From Caecitellus pseudoparvulus (lineage: Eukaryota; Bigyra: Bicosoecida), in assembly GCA_965644315.1 (NCBI GenBank), contig CBFFRQ010000035.1, positions 1-64,000 on the forward strand: 64,000 nucleotides of DNA, in the 5' to 3' direction. The notes beneath the pieces were generated by a model. The model made no database searches. It was given only the letters and a program-made list of their open reading frames with translations, and had not been told where the DNA came from. Within the stretch, counting starts at the first letter, position 1; each line of letters starts with the position of its first letter. This document shows positions 40,506 through 51,566 of the stretch, in pieces. The position numbers were made by a program, and so were the translations under genes.

Positions 40506-43500
40506 TCAAATGTCGCCCCCTGGGCCAGGGTGGCTGCCGTAGTCATATCCGTGGTGCAGCTGGCTGGACTGGCTGGTGGCGTATTCCTGACCGTACCCTT
40601 GCGAAGGGTCTGCGTGCCCTTGGTAGGAGTGAGGCTGCTCATACTGGCTGCCATACCCGGCGCCATGGTGAGGCATGCCTTGGCTGCCAGGCAGCCCCTG
40701 TGACCCGTACGCATCACCTCCGTACACATGCTGGGCTGGCGGGCCAGGGGGCATGCCTGCTGCGTACTGAGGCATGGGGGGCTGCGCCTGCATCTGACTT
40801 GCTGGGGCGCCGAAGCGCGAGCGTCGAGGTGCGCCTGAGCCGGGGGTGCTGCTGCCTCCCTGCTGCTTGCGCCGAATGCGCCGCTTGAGCTCGGAGAGCG
40901 CGTGCTTTTTGAAGCCCATGATGAGCTGTGGGATGGTGGGGAAGATGCGGCGAGCCCAGAAGAATCCGTCAGGGGTAATGTTAACCTTCTCCTTGACGAT
41001 GGACTGCTTGCGCTTGGAAGGAGGTATCCAGGACAGGATCAGCGTGCCCAGCAGCGTTTCGTCGTGGCCCGCGTAGGGGTGCACCAGGTAGGGGATGCGG
41101 TCGGGGTCGGCACTTCTGCGGTCCCGCAGCTCAGCGTCCACGTGGTCTTGCAAGAGGTCGCGGAAGTTGGAGTCCTGCCTGGCTTCACGGATGAGGTCAC
41201 AGAGCCGCTCCATGTGCCGGGCAGTCAACTCATCCAGGTCTGCGTACTCGTACGGCTCCATGCGCTTGGTGGTGGCGTTGTACTTGCTGCCCATGAGCAG
41301 GCGCTTGCCCAGGGCGCGCTTGCCGTGCGCATCGCCGGCAGGCTTGTCCAGCTCCTTGATGCTGAGGTGCACGACGACGGAGGGGGCAAACTTCCACGAC
41401 ACGGTGAGGTGGTCGGGGCCCTTGGAGGACGGGCGGATGACGTACGTGTACAGGGGCTTGTCTTCCAAGTACCGCACGGCGGCGGCGCTGGTCAAGTTTT
41501 TGAAGGTGGAGTGCCCGATGGGGCGCAGGATGAGGGAGGTGCCGTGGGCGCCCCGCAGGCGCGCCCCGCCGATGCCGTCCGCCTCGTCCATCTGCATCTC
41601 GCCGAGCTCCTGCGCAATGGCATCCTCCAGCAGGCGAAGCGCGACAATGTCCACGTGCGGGTCCATGGCTGGCAAGGGCGGCGGCGCACGCGTCATGTCC
41701 TGCAGGGCAGTCAGCGTCACGCTGTGGTAGGCGTAGTCGACCTTCTGGACACGCACGCGGATGAGGGCGTCCTCTTTGAACAGGCGGGTGAGGTCCACCT
41801 GCGCCCCGTACGGGGCTGCGTCGTGCATGCCTGGCTGCGTGGTCAGCCCCTGCTGCTCCAGGTGCTGCTGTTGTTCGGGAGTCAGCAGCACGTCGCGGTT
41901 GAGGATGCCCGAGACGCCGCACTCCAAGCGCACGACCAGGCGGAAGTCCATCACCCGCGTGATGCGCGCCTGTGTCACCAGCCCCGGGTACAGCGTGTGG
42001 GGCGTCTCGCCGGTGAGCATGGTGAAGGCTGCAGCGGGGCTGGGGGGTGCCCAGGGCAGCGTGATGCCCAGCCCCGGCACCCGCAGCTGGTGCTTCATGC
42101 CCTGCAGCTTGTACAGCGCCCGCTCGTTGCCGGCGTCCTCCAGCGCAGCGGCGAAGGCCACGATGTCGATCTGGGCCAGGGCGTCGTCGTTGTGCGTCAC
42201 CCTGTCCCTGCCGCCCAGCTGGCTGATCTCCTCTTCGCTCAGGAAGCCAGGGGAAGACAGCAGTCCCGGGAAGGCCTCTTCTGGTGGCCAGCTGCCTGCC
42301 GGTCCAGGCAGGAACTGCCCCTGCCGGGAGGTGCTCAGGGCGCCGTCCCGTGGTAGCTTGCCCTGCGTCGCCTCGAAGAGCTGCTTCAGGAAGCCCAGGC
42401 GTGTGTGGCGCACGACGTTGCGGATGAGGGCGCGGTAGGTGCGGGGTTCGTCGGGGTGGGGCGGCGTGCTCTGGGCGCCGACCTGCGCCTCTAGCTGCTG
42501 CTCGGGGGACAGCTGCTTGTCCAGCTCCCCCGCCACGTGCACTGCGATGTGGTACATGGCCGGGTGGACGAGGGTGGCGTCCAGGGGGTTCCGCTGCAGC
42601 GCGGGGGCCTCAGCCGGCCCTTCGTCCTCCCGCATGTCGCCGTCGGCGCTGAAGTCGTACTTGAGGGCGAGGGGTGCGCCCGCCAAGGCGGGGTCGGGGA
42701 TGGTCAAGAAGGGCGCGGCGTTGTTGAAGACGGTCTGCTCCATGAGGCGCTTGGCTAGCAGCGCGGAGCGGGAGACGAGGGGGGTGGGCCACAGTGTGGC
42801 CACGCCGCGCAGGGGTGCTGGCGCAGCGCGCTGGGCTGCGTCCACTGCGGCCGCGTCGGGCTGCGCGCGCAGCTGCGCCTGCAGCGTCTCCAGCAGGGCC
42901 TTGGCCTTGCGGGGCCCTAGGCCGGGAACGAACTGCAGGAGGGGCTCCGCGTGCGGCGTGCGTACGAGGGAGTTAATGTCCACGCCGCAATTGGCAGCGC
43001 ACTCCACCATGACACGCTCCAGGGCGCGCAGGAGAATGCCCTGGGGCACGCCCCCCTGCTGTGGGTGCAGAGGCAGGCCCAGGGGCTGCTTGGAGCTGGA
43101 GGCCATGCCAGGGGCCAAGGCGGGGCCGGCTGAGGAGGTGCCGACGACAGCGGCGCCCTCCAGGGGCCACAGTGCCGCCAGCGCCCGCAGGGGGTGCTGC
43201 AGGTACCTGCCACTCGCCACTGCCAGGCGCATGGTGCGGCGTGTGTCTGGGAACTCCTTGGCGTAGGCGGGGGATTCTGCCAGCGCCAGCGGCGCATCTG
43301 CATCGGCCAGGACCACAGGCAGGGTGTGGGGCAGGGCGGGTGCGACCGGCTCGGGCGGCGGCAGGGCATCAAAGCCACGGCGCGGGGCCACCTCGGGCAG
43401 TGGCACCGTGCGCAGGCGGCGCTTGGACCAGGCGCCACCCTCCACCCACTTGGCCAGGACGGGGGCGAGGTCGCGCAGGGCGCCGCCTGGTCCAAAGGCG

Positions 43501-46500
43501 CCTTCCTGCAGCAAGGCGACAGAGCCCTGCGTCTGGGAGCGGCGGGGGGCCCGGGAGCCCTGCTTGATGGCACGGATGCTGTCGCCCTCGAACTCCATGG
43601 CGCTGGAGTCCATGGCAGCGCCCGACAGCACGGCCGCAAGGGAGATGCCCTTGTCCATGTAGGCGCGCAGGGCCCGCCGAGCTGCTCGCCGGGCCCGGGC
43701 GATGTGCTCGTGGGCGGTGTTGGAGGCCTTGGCGACGCCGTCCTTGAGCAGGCGGCGAGAGGCCCCCGCGCCGCTGGGACAGACCACCGCCACGTCAGGC
43801 GCGTGGGCCAGCATGAGGCGCACGATGGCAGCCTGCGCCTCGTCCTGCTTACGGGGCAGCGCCACCAGCTCCAGCACCCGCCCATCCCGCCCCAGCACCA
43901 CCCCTGTGTCTGCATCGCCACTGCCACGGGTGGCAGGTGCCAGCACCAGGACACGGCAGCGCGGGTCCCACCTCGCCGCGCCTTCGGATGCCATGGCCGC
44001 CGCCTCTGCCTCCAGAGCCCGGGCGGTGTCCAGACTGCCGCCAGGCACATCTGCCAGCGTCTCGCGGGGCGCCATGGGCGGGCGGCGGAAGGGCGCCGTC
44101 ATGGCGCGCGCCCGCAGCGCTGAGGCGGCCTCCCACGCCACGCGCTCCTGCGCCTTGGTGGCCAGCTCTGCGCGCAGCTCCTTGTCGAAGCTGGGCAGCC
44201 AGAAGCGGTTGATGGCGGTGAGGAGGATGCTCAGGCGCTCCTGGTCCAGACGGGGCAACTGCAGCCGGGCGCGGAGGGAGGGCACACAGGCGCCGGGGGT
44301 GAGGTCCCCCCGGCCCAGGTACACCGCCGCATCCGCTTGCAAGGAGTACACCGCAGGGAGACTGCCCTCGGCCCGTGCCTGGGCGGCAACGTCCAGCCAC
44401 TGCTCCATGCCCTGGGCGCTGAGGTACAGGGGCGCCAGCCATGCAAGGAACCACGCCTCACCATCCAGGGAGGCGGCATCCGCCTCCTCCTCCGGCGTCA
44501 GCTTCACAGGGTGCTCCGTGGACAGCGCGCAGGGCAGGTGTGCGCCGGGGGGCAGGTGCAGCTTCTCCAGGTGTGGACAGCGCTGCCCCATGTGCACCTC
44601 CAGCTTGAAGAGGCCACGCTTGGCGCCCTGTGCCAGGAGCAGCCACTGGGCCGGTCCGCCCACCCGCGCCGCCCAGTGCTCCACGTGCAGGTGGTCGGCT
44701 TGTGCGACGGGGAAGCCGCCAGGGCTGGGTCGGGAGGGAGCCTGGCCCACCTCGTGGCCCAAGAACACCCGTGTGCGGTCCCACCCCGCTGCGTGGCCGA
44801 AGCCCGCCTCGCAGCTGAAGTCTGGTCTGCGCTGCACAAGTGTCGTGGAGGGGTGGGGGTAGGTGACGTCGGCCAGGGTAGAGTCGTGCACGTCGTGGCG
44901 GTGCACTTGGGCCGCGTCTACGAGGCGGCGGGCGGCCTTGTCCAGCGGCTGCTCCGCAGCACGCGCCGACGCCCACGCCTCCAGCGCCTGGCGTGCCTCG
45001 CTGGGCTTCACGATGTGCTGCACTTGGCTGAAGGCGGCCACGGGTTTGTTGCGCAGCGCCTGCAGGCCGTACATGGCGTGGCCGATCTCCAGCTCGTCAC
45101 AGCCCTTGCTGGTGGCCAGGGTGGAGACGTGGGCGTGGTGGCGGAACACTTGCCGGGCAAGTGCTCGGAGGCCAGGGTGCACGGCCAGCTCCAGCCCCGC
45201 CGCGAACCGCGCGCTCTTGAGCACATCCTCCTCCGACTCGAAGGCAGCGCAGATGCACGCCTCGATGGAGCTCTGGAAGGCGCTCTCTGTGACGTGGGGG
45301 GGGGCTTCCTGCCGCCCCGGCTCCTGCACGCAGCGCTGGAGGACGCTGGGCGACAGGGTGAAAGTGGCGGCGAGGAGGGACCCCCCGCCGCCCTGGGCCG
45401 CCGCGTACAGTGCGAGCTCGCCGCTGCTGCCCTTCACTGCCGCCAGCTCCTCTGCCTTGGCGGCCTTGGACACCAGCAGCAGGGCAGTGGCCTTCGTGTG
45501 CAGCGCCTTGGCGGCCAGGGCAGCGTCGGCCAGGGCGGGGGCGCCCAGCTTGTCTGGTTCGCTGATGCACCCCAGCACCTCGGCCTGGGCTTCGGGGGAC
45601 ACCGCCTCCACGGCGGCCTGCAGAGCAGCCAGGCGCCGGGCGCGATGTGCCTCCAGCGCAGCGCCAGCGGCACCAAAGCTCGCTGGCGCTGCTGCCTGTG
45701 CCGCTGCCTCAGCATGGTAGGCTTCGGAGTTGGCGCCGTCAGCCTGCAGAGCCTGGACGGTGGCTGACAGGGTGGCGGCGGCGGCGTTGGCCTGGGAGTA
45801 GTGCCGCACCCACTCCTCGTCCAGGTCCAGGACGCGCCAGAGGTGGTGCAGGCGTAATACGGGCGGGAAGCTCTCCCGGCGGTGGGCCCACACTGTGCAC
45901 ACTTCCAGATTTGCCGACAGCACCAGGCTGAGGATGGCGCTGACGCCGTCAGTGAGAGCGGCGAGGACGGCGGGGTCCGAGGTGGTGGGCCCACCGTCTG
46001 GGCCCACCACCGGCTCGCCGTACCGAGGGTCGGCTGCGTAGCTGGCGAAGTACTGGTTGCCGCAGACGCTGTCCCTGGACACGTCGTAGCCAGACTCGTG
46101 CAGCTCCACCAGGAGACGGGTGGCGATCCAGGCTGACTCCTGCATGGCCAGGGCCGTGTCGGCCGCCAGGGCCGCCTCGCCCTCCTCCCCCAGCAACTGC
46201 GCCCGGCTACCCCGCAGGGAGAAGAGGCGCTCGGGGATGTCTGCCTCGCGCATGGCGCGGTCGACGTCGGAGACGAAGAGACGCCCCACCTCGTCTGGCT
46301 CGAAGGCGGCGGCCATGAGCTTGGACAGCTGCTTGCTCTGGGCGGCGTCAGGCGCCCCGTCGCCCGGCACCGTCTCCTCAAACAACTCGTCGCCGTACAC
46401 CTCCGACAGCACCTGCACCGCCAGCTCGGGGTCGGGCTCGTCCATCTCCTGCTGGGAGGCTAGCATGGAGGTGGCAAAGGCGCCAAAAATACTCTCGAAG

Positions 46501-47287
46501 TCCGTCATTTCCTCCGCCGACACGGTGCTCGCGACGGCTTGGACTCGCTTGCGTGCGGCGCGTGGCACTCGGGGGCCTTCCCGCTCGATGAAGTCGTCCA
46601 TGCCCTCCGAGTCAAACTCCTCCTCTTCTTCGAAGCCCCCTCCAGCGGCGTGGCCGAGGGGCGCCTCACCAGCGGAAGCCTTGCGGCGCTCTCTCTGTGA
46701 AGGGGGTGGGAGGGGCGGTGTGGAAATGCAACGCTGCTGAAACGCCAGCGCGGCGGGCTGCGCACCTCCGCTGCCTCGAACGACTTCAAGATGTCTTCAT
46801 CACCAGGCAGACGGGGTCCATCTTCTGAGGTCAAGAACTCCCCTGCGGCGTTCTCCTTCACCAGCGCCAGGTCCTCGTCGTCCAACACTGTCTCCCGCTT
46901 GGCTCGCAGGCGGCGCTTCTTCCCACGCTTGCCCGCCTCTGCACCTGAGCCAGCTTCATCCCCACCATCAGAGTCAGAGTCAGAGTCGTCCGAGTCGTCA
47001 CTGGAGCTCTCCCGGTCGTCGGAGCCCTCTGAGCCGTCGGACTCTGCGCCAGCATTCCGGGCGCCCCCAACTTCCGCAGCACCATCAGTCTTGTCTACAA
47101 AGCCATCGTCCTCGTACGAGTCCACGCTGGCGCCGTCCTCCTCCCCACCACTGGCTGCATTGCCCCCACCACCATCACTCTCCTCTGCTTCGTCCACAAC
47201 GTACTTGTGGCGGGCCTTCTTACTGACGCCAGGCTGCAAGTCTGGATCGCCGCCGCCTGGGCGCTTGGCTCCACCGACGGAGGCCAT
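40506..47287 (-). CDS. SPT6: SPT6, histone chaperone and transcription elongation factor (2 exons)
   Basis: Exon 1 47287-46766 and exon 2 46694-40506, with a 71-nt phase-0 intron, give 2,236 residues, longer than yeast or animal SPT6. The acidic Ser/Asp/Glu N-terminus (including SDDSDDSDSDSDGG) and EREGPRVP correspond to the nucleosome- and Spn1-binding region. The YqgF-like domain is near 1090-1140 (VLVLAPATRG, VVCPSGAGAS); helix-hairpin-helix near 1420 (FVPGLGPRKAKALL); S1 near 1745 (ITRVMDFRLVVRLECGVSGIL); tandem SH2 near 1890-2010 (STFKNLTSAAAVRYLED, YTYVIRPSS), which binds the phosphorylated Pol II linker. The last ~110 residues are Gln/Gly/Tyr/Pro-rich. It helps Pol II pass nucleosomes. 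It is divergent from BDP1. Confidence 0.93.
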
Positions 47288-47539
47288 GCCGGGCCGCCTG
47301 CTGAGCTGCGCGCCGCCAGGGCGAGGGTGGCTGACAGCGAGAGCGTGGGGTTACTGCTCACGGGCCGGGCCGGGGGGGCGTGAGGTGCTGTGCCGGGCCG
47401 GGGTTTTGGCCGCCATCCCACAGTCGCCGCCAGCCGCCACAACAGACCTGCATTTGAGGTGTGCCAGACCACTGCCGTGCTGGCGAGACACATACTTGCC
47501 TGCACGCGCCTGGCCCAGGGACTGGTCACGCAGCACACC
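47288..47539. promoter_or_regulatory. Putative shared divergent promoter, SPT6 / BDP1
   Basis: 252 nt between the SPT6 and BDP1 start codons, both transcription-machinery genes. The sequence is GC-rich without an evident TATA box. An open frame in phase with BDP1 extends upstream through it but lacks an ATG that improves the protein. Confidence 0.4.
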
Positions 47540-48979
47540 ATGGCAGCGATCCGGCCCACGGCTGCAGGCGCCCTTGCGCGGCCGTTTGGCGGCGCCAAGC
47601 GAACACTGGAAGGCGAGGCCAGCCAGCGAAACGCCGCCACGAAACGCCCGGCCAGCACTCCCAGTGCAGGCGCCGCAGCGCTCTCCCGACCCTTTTCCTC
47701 CCAGCCAGCCACAACAACCTCCACAGGCAGTGCTCTGACTGCTGGCCGGCTGGCCCAGCACGCCGCCTCTGTGCGTGGGAAGGGGGCTGCGCAGGGCATG
47801 CGCAGCCGCCGCAGCGTGCCGTCGGACGCCGATTCAGACGCCTTCACGGCAGGCAGTGGGCTGGACGGCAGCTCAGCTCTGGGCAAGGGCGAAGACGAGG
47901 CAGGCGCAAAGCCTCTGCGATCCTTCGTGTGGGACTCGGGCAAGGGCCAGGTGCTGGCGTCTGACCCTGACGGCGTGAAAGCCAACAAGGCTCTACGCCT
48001 GGCACGTGAGGCGGCACGTGCGACCATGGCAGCACGCGCGTCGGCTGGGGGCGCAGGTGTGGGGGGTGCGGCGCGTGGCGCGTACGCCGGCGGCACTGGG
48101 GGCTCCACCGCGCCACAGTTGCAGGTGGTTGGCGGCGAGATTGTCATCGCGGAGGAGTCACTGGTGTACCGGGCAGGCGGTTCCTCCGCGCCACCCGACA
48201 CCAGCACCATGGCCACCATCACAGAGGCGGGGGATGCGTCTGGCACGACCAACAGCTCCTTCGCCGCCCGTGCCCGTGCCCGTGTGTGGACCCTGGCCGA
48301 CACACGCCGGTTCTACGACGCGCTGATGAGCGTGGGGGCTGACTTCACCATGCTGCAGCGATACTTCCCCGGCCGCACGCGCAAGCAGCTGAAGCACAAG
48401 TTCCGCCAGGAGGAGCGGCGGTTCCCGCAGCTCGTGGATGCCGCCATGCTCTGCCGCACTGGCTTCACCACTGCGCTGGACTCGGCCAATATCACGGCAG
48501 GCGAGGAGGCGCTCAAACGCCGTGTGGCGGCGAAGCTGAACGTGGCAGTGCAGGATCCCGCCGTACAGGAGGCGCTGGAGCGTGAGAAGCGGCTGGTGCT
48601 GCAGGCGGATATGTGGACGGACACGCGCCCGCCGCAGGATGGGGAGGGAGACGCCGCCGCCGCCGCCGCGGCAAACGTGGCCGCTCTGATCGGAGACAGC
48701 GACGAGGAGGGGGGGGACGCGGGTGCGCCTGTGGCGGAGGGGTCGGCGTCTCAGGCCACTGTGCCGGAGTCAGCCACACAGCCAAGCAAGGCCACACAGG
48801 CGTCGACGGCGCCACCCCCTGACGCGCCCTCACTCTCCCGCGCATCCTCTGCCGCCAGTTCTGCACAGGTGTCTTTCCTGGGCGACGACAGCGACGACAG
48901 CGATGACAGCGACGGCGCCGATAGCGACGAGGGCGCTGCAGCAGCACTGTTGCCGTCAGCGCAGCAGGAGACGGGCTGA
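47540..48979 (+). CDS. BDP1: BDP1 (TFIIIB B'') with SANT domain
   Basis: 479-residue single-exon protein starting CACCATGGC. Residues ~248-305 form the extended SANT/Myb-like domain characteristic of BDP1: WTLADTRRFYDALMSVGADF, then RYFPGRTRKQLKHKFRQEE. BDP1 joins TBP and BRF1 in TFIIIB to recruit RNA polymerase III to tRNA and 5S genes. The rest is low complexity: an Ala/Ser/Gly-rich N-terminus and an acidic C-terminus with repeated DDSDDSD, which may be a CK2-type phosphorylation region (inference). It is shorter than yeast Bdp1 (594). Confidence 0.9.
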   Translation: MAAIRPTAAGALARPFGGAKRTLEGEASQRNAATKRPASTPSAGAAALSRPFSSQPATTTSTGSALTAGRLAQHAASVRGKGAAQGMRSRRSVPSDADSDAFTAGSGLDGSSALGKGEDEAGAKPLRSFVWDSGKGQVLASDPDGVKANKALRLAREAARATMAARASAGGAGVGGAARGAYAGGTGGSTAPQLQVVGGEIVIAEESLVYRAGGSSAPPDTSTMATITEAGDASGTTNSSFAARARARVWTLADTRRFYDALMSVGADFTMLQRYFPGRTRKQLKHKFRQEERRFPQLVDAAMLCRTGFTTALDSANITAGEEALKRRVAAKLNVAVQDPAVQEALEREKRLVLQADMWTDTRPPQDGEGDAAAAAAANVAALIGDSDEEGGDAGAPVAEGSASQATVPESATQPSKATQASTAPPPDAPSLSRASSAASSAQVSFLGDDSDDSDDSDGADSDEGAAAALLPSAQQETG

Positions 48980-49188
48980 GTGCGGGCGGCTGGCCGTTTG
49001 GAGCGAGTGGCAAATCCTGCGCATTCCGCCCCGCAATACAGTTTATCAGTCTTGTACTTGCTTTGCCCGCCTCCAGTCGGTGAAGGCGCACGTTTCCACG
49101 CTGCTGTTCAACAGCGAGTGGAAGGCGTGGTGGCAATTTCCGCTGCTCGCCCACTTGCGCGCGTTCGCGGCTGCACTTAAGAGGCGCC

Positions 49189-51543
49189 ATGGAAGCCACT
49201 GCCTGCCCCATCGCTCTGCGATCTCACGTTCGTGCGGCCCATGCACTGCGCCAGGAGTCCCCCTTTGACCTGCCCCCGTCTGCGGCCTGCGAGCTGGAGC
49301 AGTTTCTGGGACAGGTTCGGCGAGAGTGCTCAACACGCAGCGGGGTAGGGTTAGGGGCCTTCTTGCTGACGCTGCTGACACAGCCGGCACTGGCCGGCCT
49401 GCCCCTGGAAGTGCAACCGCCCACAAGTCACGCCAGTGCCCAAGCGCTGACCATGCCTGCAGACCCTCTGACGCTGAGTCTGCCACGTCAAGCGCTGCAG
49501 GCTTGTCTGACCCTGGCGCCGCACCTGCAGCAGCCTTGCCCGCTGGTCCTGCAGCGGCTCACACGGCTTGTTGCCCTGCCTGTCATCCGCAAGGCGTGGA
49601 AGGACCACCACCGCTTCGAGATCAGCAACACCCCACACGCCGAGCTGTGGCGCCTGCAGCCGGTGCTCATGCTGGTTGACGGCCTTGCAAGCTGCGCATC
49701 ACGCTTGCGCTCGGCCCAGCGCAAGCCGGAGACGCTGCATGCGAATTTGACGGGCATTGCCAAAGGCCTGCTGCTGTGCGTGGGGGACGAGGAGTGCAAC
49801 GGACCCGGAGCGGGCCTCGTGTTGGGGAACGTTTCTGCCGAGCTTCGAACAGGACACCCCCCCAACCTCCGCCTGTGCCCCCACCACTTCCAGCGTTTCC
49901 TCGCACTGCGACTGGCCGCGCACGCAGCACAGGGCGATGTGGCCAAGGCTCTGTTGGCCGCCTGTGAGTGGCTGGCACAGGCGGGGGGGTTGCTGGGGGA
50001 GCAGAGTGTGCCGGGGGGCGGCGACAGCCACGCCAGGCACCGGCAGGCACTGACGGGCCCATTCGGCATGCCAGTGCATGGACCACTGTGGCCGTCCCCC
50101 AAGCCCTTCCCTTGCCCGCTTACCATGCACCACCCAGTGCTCCCTCGCACGGACGTGCCGGCCGAGGTGAGCCGCCTGTTGCTGCGGCGTTTTCTGCACC
50201 CCTGCGTCGTGACGGAGGCACACAGCAGCAGCCTCACACCCCTGGCAGACCCAAGCACCCACATGGAGGCGCTGGCATCCATAACACGCTTGACGGGGTG
50301 GGATTGGGGCGAGGCCATGGGTTGCCTGGAACGCGCTGCGCCGGAACCGCACGACGACGACTGTGACGAGCCGCGGCACCCGCCCAAGGCGGATGCCAGT
50401 TTTCTGGGGCTGTGGGTGGACCCACACCTGGGCGCTCTGGGTGAAGTGATGTGGCCACTGCTTCAAGCAGCGCCTCCGCCGCCCGCGCACAAGTACAGCA
50501 GCCTGCCTGCTCTGGGGGCGGCGTCGCCCAAAGCCCTGCCCCGGATCGTGCAAGCGACCATTCCTGAGCGCCTTGCCGCGGCACTGCAGTTGCTCTTCAC
50601 AGAGCAGGGACCCCGTGGTGCCAGCAGTGTGTACTGCTTCGTCGCGCGGTGTCTGGCTGAGGTCGGCGGTTTCACCAAGGCCCACTCTGGCGGCGTTGCA
50701 TGGGCGGCCAAGTTAGACCAGCTCCTGCGCGGGGACTTTGAAGGGGCCGGGCCCTTCCCTGCGAACGTCGTGGAGCAGACGATGCAGAAACTGCACGCAT
50801 TGCAGCGCGGCCTGCAGCACCTGCTCAAGACACACCCAGACTTGCTTGTTCGTGGTGCCGCCGCCACCCTTCCTGGCCCGCAGGCGCCCCCCCCCGACTG
50901 TCCCAAGGACGCCCCAGGCGCACGCAGCGCCAAGTGCAGTGTCTTTGACGCGCAAACGTTTGGATTGCATGGTATAGTCATGCAGCTGGCCCTGGTGCCC
51001 TCACGTTTGCACTTGCCTGAGGGCCGAGACCCGATTGATATCCCGCCTGCCGTGCACTCAGTGAAGTGGACCACCCTGCACCCATCGTACCACGACGCTC
51101 AGGCCGTGCTAGGGCTGACCAGCCCCGGTGATGAGCCGTCCAGTGGACCAGTTTGCAGCTCCTCCATCTCCACACCCGTTGCGCACGAGTTGCAGCGCCT
51201 TGTGCCACAGGCCCAGTGCGCGTGGGGCGGCGGGGGCCTGCCCAGCCTGGGTCACACGCCAGAGTGGCGGGCTGCGTGGCTGGCTGCGACGCGAAAGGCA
51301 GCAGTTGCGACGGAGCACAGCGTGCATGAAGGCCTCTTGCCTGTGGCATACACAGGCTTGCAGTGGCTGGAGAGCTGTGGCCTGCAGTGCCCAACTCCGC
51401 TGCGAACCGCCTTGGCAACTGAGGACGAACGCACTTCGGTGGTTGCAGGCGAGGAGCCTGGCGACAAGCGGGCTTGGTCGCGGCATCTCGCCTGGCTCGT
51501 CCGTCGACGGGCGGTGTTGCTGTGTGCGGCGGCGCAAGGCTAG
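49189..51543 (+). CDS. Unrecognised 784-residue protein
   Basis: Single exon, start in GCGCCATGGAAG. The protein is mainly helical, rich in Leu, Ala, His and Cys, with no signal peptide, membrane helix, P-loop or clear repeat. Recurrent leucine-rich helices (LQRLTRLVALPVIRKAW, VEQTMQKLHALQRGLQHLL) give a look of a helical-solenoid scaffold. A pair of cysteine-bearing segments (CVGDEECNGPGAG, LRLCPHHFQRFLALR) near residues 195-245 could bind metal. It starts 209 nt after BDP1 and ends 23 nt before the convergent AIFM3-like gene. Codon use resembles its neighbours, so it looks like a genuine native gene. No function is proposed. Confidence 0.7.
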   Translation: MEATACPIALRSHVRAAHALRQESPFDLPPSAACELEQFLGQVRRECSTRSGVGLGAFLLTLLTQPALAGLPLEVQPPTSHASAQALTMPADPLTLSLPRQALQACLTLAPHLQQPCPLVLQRLTRLVALPVIRKAWKDHHRFEISNTPHAELWRLQPVLMLVDGLASCASRLRSAQRKPETLHANLTGIAKGLLLCVGDEECNGPGAGLVLGNVSAELRTGHPPNLRLCPHHFQRFLALRLAAHAAQGDVAKALLAACEWLAQAGGLLGEQSVPGGGDSHARHRQALTGPFGMPVHGPLWPSPKPFPCPLTMHHPVLPRTDVPAEVSRLLLRRFLHPCVVTEAHSSSLTPLADPSTHMEALASITRLTGWDWGEAMGCLERAAPEPHDDDCDEPRHPPKADASFLGLWVDPHLGALGEVMWPLLQAAPPPPAHKYSSLPALGAASPKALPRIVQATIPERLAAALQLLFTEQGPRGASSVYCFVARCLAEVGGFTKAHSGGVAWAAKLDQLLRGDFEGAGPFPANVVEQTMQKLHALQRGLQHLLKTHPDLLVRGAAATLPGPQAPPPDCPKDAPGARSAKCSVFDAQTFGLHGIVMQLALVPSRLHLPEGRDPIDIPPAVHSVKWTTLHPSYHDAQAVLGLTSPGDEPSSGPVCSSSISTPVAHELQRLVPQAQCAWGGGGLPSLGHTPEWRAAWLAATRKAAVATEHSVHEGLLPVAYTGLQWLESCGLQCPTPLRTALATEDERTSVVAGEEPGDKRAWSRHLAWLVRRRAVLLCAAAQG

Positions 51544-51566
51544 GGCAGCCGCGGGGCGTGCATTGC

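Noticed and set aside
40902-45767. Several long plus-strand frames across SPT6
   Set aside because: Antisense shadows of the SPT6 coding frame, lacking domain motifs and rich in His/Gln/Arg runs.
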